Assembly: GCF_005747095.1 (NCBI RefSeq)
Contig: NZ_SWLG01000017.1
Coordinates: 1 to 64,000, forward strand
Reading direction: 5' to 3'
Length of the DNA stretch: 64,000 nucleotides
Source: Exobacillus caeni
GTDB taxonomy: Bacteria; Bacillota; Bacilli; Bacillales; Guptibacillaceae
Shown: positions 62,086 through 64,000 of the stretch, in pieces
Layout of the letters: the number at the start of each line of letters is the position of its first letter
Numbering within the stretch: position 1 is the stretch's first letter
Notes under the pieces: model-generated
Database searches by the model: none
What the model was told of the DNA's origin: nothing
What the model saw: only the letters and a program-made list of their open reading frames with translations
Made by a program: the position numbers and the translations under genes

Positions 62086-64000
62086 ATGAAAACACTAATG
62101 ATTCGTATATTCAAAATCGTATTTCCCATCCTCCTTCTTTTGGTGATTTATATGGAAGGGAAGAAAGAGATCCATACTCTTCGTGCCGGTGATTTACTTT
62201 TGCATATCAAATCCATGATGCCGTCCCAAATCGCCGGAATGTTGTCCATAGGAATATTCGCTATCGGCTCAATGGTTCTTTATGACTTATTGATCATTCG
62301 CTACCTTAACCTGCCTATCCCCTTTGCAAAACAAGTTAAATTCGGCTGGATCTCCAATACATTTAACAATGTTATTGGATTCGGGGGTTTTGCCGGAGCC
62401 AGCTTGAGGGGACTTTTTTACAAAAGGTATGAAAAAGATTTATCGAGGCTTATTTCTGTTATTGTATGGACTACCCCATTAATGCTTACCGGTCTCTCTC
62501 TATTGGCATGGCTTCCGGTTACAGGAATTGTTTCAATCAAACCGCTTTTAGAAACCCATTCCTGGTTATTCTTTGCTCTCTCGGCGATCGCCCTTTATTT
62601 GCCCGGGTACCTTATCATCTCACGGTTATCTTTGGCAAAAAAGGGAGTGTCCCTTTCCAAAAATGATATTATCCTTGTAGTTGGAATGATAGGTGCTTCT
62701 TTAATAGAATGGCTATTCGCCAGTCTTACACTTTTTTCTGTTTCATATATTCTTAAAATACCAATCTCTTATGAACATTTGCTAGCTCTGTTCATAGCAG
62801 CAGCCGTCGCTGGCGCTATCAGTCTGATACCAGGCGGAGTTGGTTCTTTCGATTTAATAATGCTGATCGGCTTTCAACTTTACGGAATTTCATCTGAGAA
62901 CGCCCTTTTAGTTTTAATTTTTTACCGGCTGTTCTACTATATCATTCCATGGATTATTGGATTAGTCCTTGCTTCCACTGAGTTTGTTTCCCAAACAAAA
63001 AAAATAATGTTCACTACTTTTGCAAAAACGAAGAAATCACTTCTCTGGTGGGAAAGCATTTCTGTGTTTCCTAAATCTATCTTGTATAACGTCAGCCATT
63101 GGGCACTTGCTGCTTTAATCTTCCTCAGCGGTCTGCTGCTGTTGCTCTCTGCTGCGACCCCGGGAATTTTAGAACGATTAAAAGTAGCGGAGAACCTTCT
63201 CTCTTCTCCTTTAATGAATTTATCCCATCAGCTTTCTGTAACATCTGGAATCATTTTACTAATTTTGGCCAGGAGTATTCTTCACAGGGTAAAACCTGCC
63301 TATAAGTTAACATTTGCTGTTTTAATCGCTGGTGCCGTATTTACCTTTTCCAAGGGGTTTGATTATGAGGAGGCACTTTTCTTATTGTTTATCGCAATGC
63401 TTCTCAAGCTTTCTCAGCACAGGTTTTACCGGGTAAGCTATCCGATCACCGTTACATCTATGTTTGTTGAGATCCTTCTTCTTATCATCGTGCTAACCTT
63501 ATATATCCTTGTTGGCTTCTTGAATGAGCCGTTTCTTACATTAAAAGTGCCGGCTGAAATAAGAGACTTGTTTGTATTACAGCCAAAAGAGCTTCTAATA
63601 AGTAGTTTGATCGGCCTGGTCCTTGCTATTTTGCTTATCATTATCAGTTACGGTTTTTACAAACAGCGAACTATTTTTCAAGGGAAAACCATTTTAGATA
63701 TCAAGCAAGTAGAAGCTTTTCTTAAAAACTATAACGGAAATGCATTAACGCATCTAATCTTTTTGAAGGATAAACAAGCTTTTTGGAATAAAACAGGCCA
63801 TGTATTAATGATGTACCGAAAAATGGGGGACAGCCTGGTAGTTTTAGGCGACCCGATCGGGGAGCCTGGCGAATTTCGGTCAGCAATAGAAGAGTTCCAG
63901 CTTTTTGCTGACCAATATGGCCTGGCCTCCGTCTTTTACCAGATAGATAAAAATAATCTATCTCTTTACCATGAGACAGGCTATGATTTTTTCAAACTTG
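62086..64000 (+). CDS. mprF: Phosphatidylglycerol lysyltransferase MprF (3' end outside the window)
   Basis: The first 638 codons of an open frame from ATG 62086 (TTGGAG upstream) that runs off the right edge. The first about 330 residues form an eight-helix flippase-type domain (NTFNNVIGFGGFAGASLRGLFY, ISLIPGGVGSFDLIMLIG). More helices follow, then the beginning of the GNAT-like synthase domain (SLVVLGDPIGEPGEFRSAIEEF). MprF transfers lysine from lysyl-tRNA to phosphatidylglycerol and flips the product, lowering sensitivity to cationic peptides. Confidence 0.94.
   Translation, partial: MKTLMIRIFKIVFPILLLLVIYMEGKKEIHTLRAGDLLLHIKSMMPSQIAGMLSIGIFAIGSMVLYDLLIIRYLNLPIPFAKQVKFGWISNTFNNVIGFGGFAGASLRGLFYKRYEKDLSRLISVIVWTTPLMLTGLSLLAWLPVTGIVSIKPLLETHSWLFFALSAIALYLPGYLIISRLSLAKKGVSLSKNDIILVVGMIGASLIEWLFASLTLFSVSYILKIPISYEHLLALFIAAAVAGAISLIPGGVGSFDLIMLIGFQLYGISSENALLVLIFYRLFYYIIPWIIGLVLASTEFVSQTKKIMFTTFAKTKKSLLWWESISVFPKSILYNVSHWALAALIFLSGLLLLLSAATPGILERLKVAENLLSSPLMNLSHQLSVTSGIILLILARSILHRVKPAYKLTFAVLIAGAVFTFSKGFDYEEALFLLFIAMLLKLSQHRFYRVSYPITVTSMFVEILLLIIVLTLYILVGFLNEPFLTLKVPAEIRDLFVLQPKELLISSLIGLVLAILLIIISYGFYKQRTIFQGKTILDIKQVEAFLKNYNGNALTHLIFLKDKQAFWNKTGHVLMMYRKMGDSLVVLGDPIGEPGEFRSAIEEFQLFADQYGLASVFYQIDKNNLSLYHETGYDFFKL

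Noticed and set aside
1..64000. Prophage, insertion sequences, CRISPR, toxin-antitoxin or defence islands
   Set aside because: No integrase, transposase, phage structural, cas or recognised defence gene was found, and no regular short-spacer repeat array. The repeats seen are few and palindromic.

Overview
The window looks like a core chromosomal segment of a spore-forming, low-GC Gram-positive bacterium of the family Bacillaceae. Evidence: small acid-soluble spore protein genes (gamma-type sspE, sspK), the muramic-delta-lactam deacetylase pdaA, sigma-A style promoters, strong Shine-Dalgarno sites with many GTG/TTG starts, and a gene order that follows the Bacillus subtilis ygxA-ygzB-perR-bcp-gsaB-ygaE / ygaD-ygaC-ygaB-sspE / mutY-yfhP-yfhJ-sspK-yfhH-recX-yfhF-yfhE-yfhD / yfjO-yfjP-pdaA / yfkD-yfkF-yfkH-yfkI-yfkJ segments, with local inversions and insertions. 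A Fictibacillus-like genus is possible, but that is inference. No prophage, IS element, plasmid gene or CRISPR array was seen.

Layout. 1-524: 5' end of a 16S rRNA gene pointing left, with three tandem promoters. 525-3900: nucleotidyltransferase-like ygxA, ygzB, the peroxide regulator perR with its own Per box, a cobalamin adenosyltransferase and the peroxiredoxin bcp. 3900-7100: a two-TM potassium channel and an ABC-2 exporter operon. 7290-9885: gsaB (heme pathway) and ygaE. 9948-15601: a five-gene oligopeptide/dipeptide ABC importer operon with a 12-bp stem-loop inside it. 15816-19780: ygaD (apparent CTG start), ygaC, ygaB, an SRAP protein and sspE. 20165-30029: mutY, recX, SDR enzymes, an amidohydrolase, a degenerate tRNA-like sequence, an acetyltransferase and small sporulation-type proteins. 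30100-30275: a dense DnaA-box cluster. 30349-38224: rRNA methyltransferase, DNA glycosylase, pdaA, RDD, yfkD, YczE-like and MATE proteins. 38366-47379: stress and redox genes, a nucleotidyltransferase-like/methyltransferase fusion, an aeRF1-like protein and a zinc/cadmium-type P-ATPase. 47749-54821: acetolactate synthase, the yfkH-yfkI-yfkJ group, hemolysin III, YjbQ and Nudix proteins. 54865-57321: proBA. 58166-64000: a YkuI-like EAL protein, an HD phosphohydrolase, a methyltransferase, a TIGR02206 membrane protein and the start of mprF.

How the genes fit together. Peroxide and metal stress is a recurring theme: PerR, BCP, an OsmC protein, a general stress protein 26 homolog, a cytosolic thioredoxin-like protein and a ZosA-like ATPase. 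Fur-family (PerR-like) boxes sit at the promoters of three of them. DNA maintenance is also well represented (mutY, recX, AlkA-like glycosylase, SRAP).

The least explained material is intergenic. It comprises (i) a DnaA-box cluster away from any dnaA gene, (ii) a composite hairpin-plus-DnaA-box motif present twice with identical geometry, (iii) a roughly 180-bp symmetric four-arm repeat present twice, (iv) a palindromic CAAACGTTTG repeat present seven times, two copies of which share a conserved spacer, and (v) a tRNA-like sequence whose 3' half can refold into an 18-bp hairpin ahead of an acetyltransferase.
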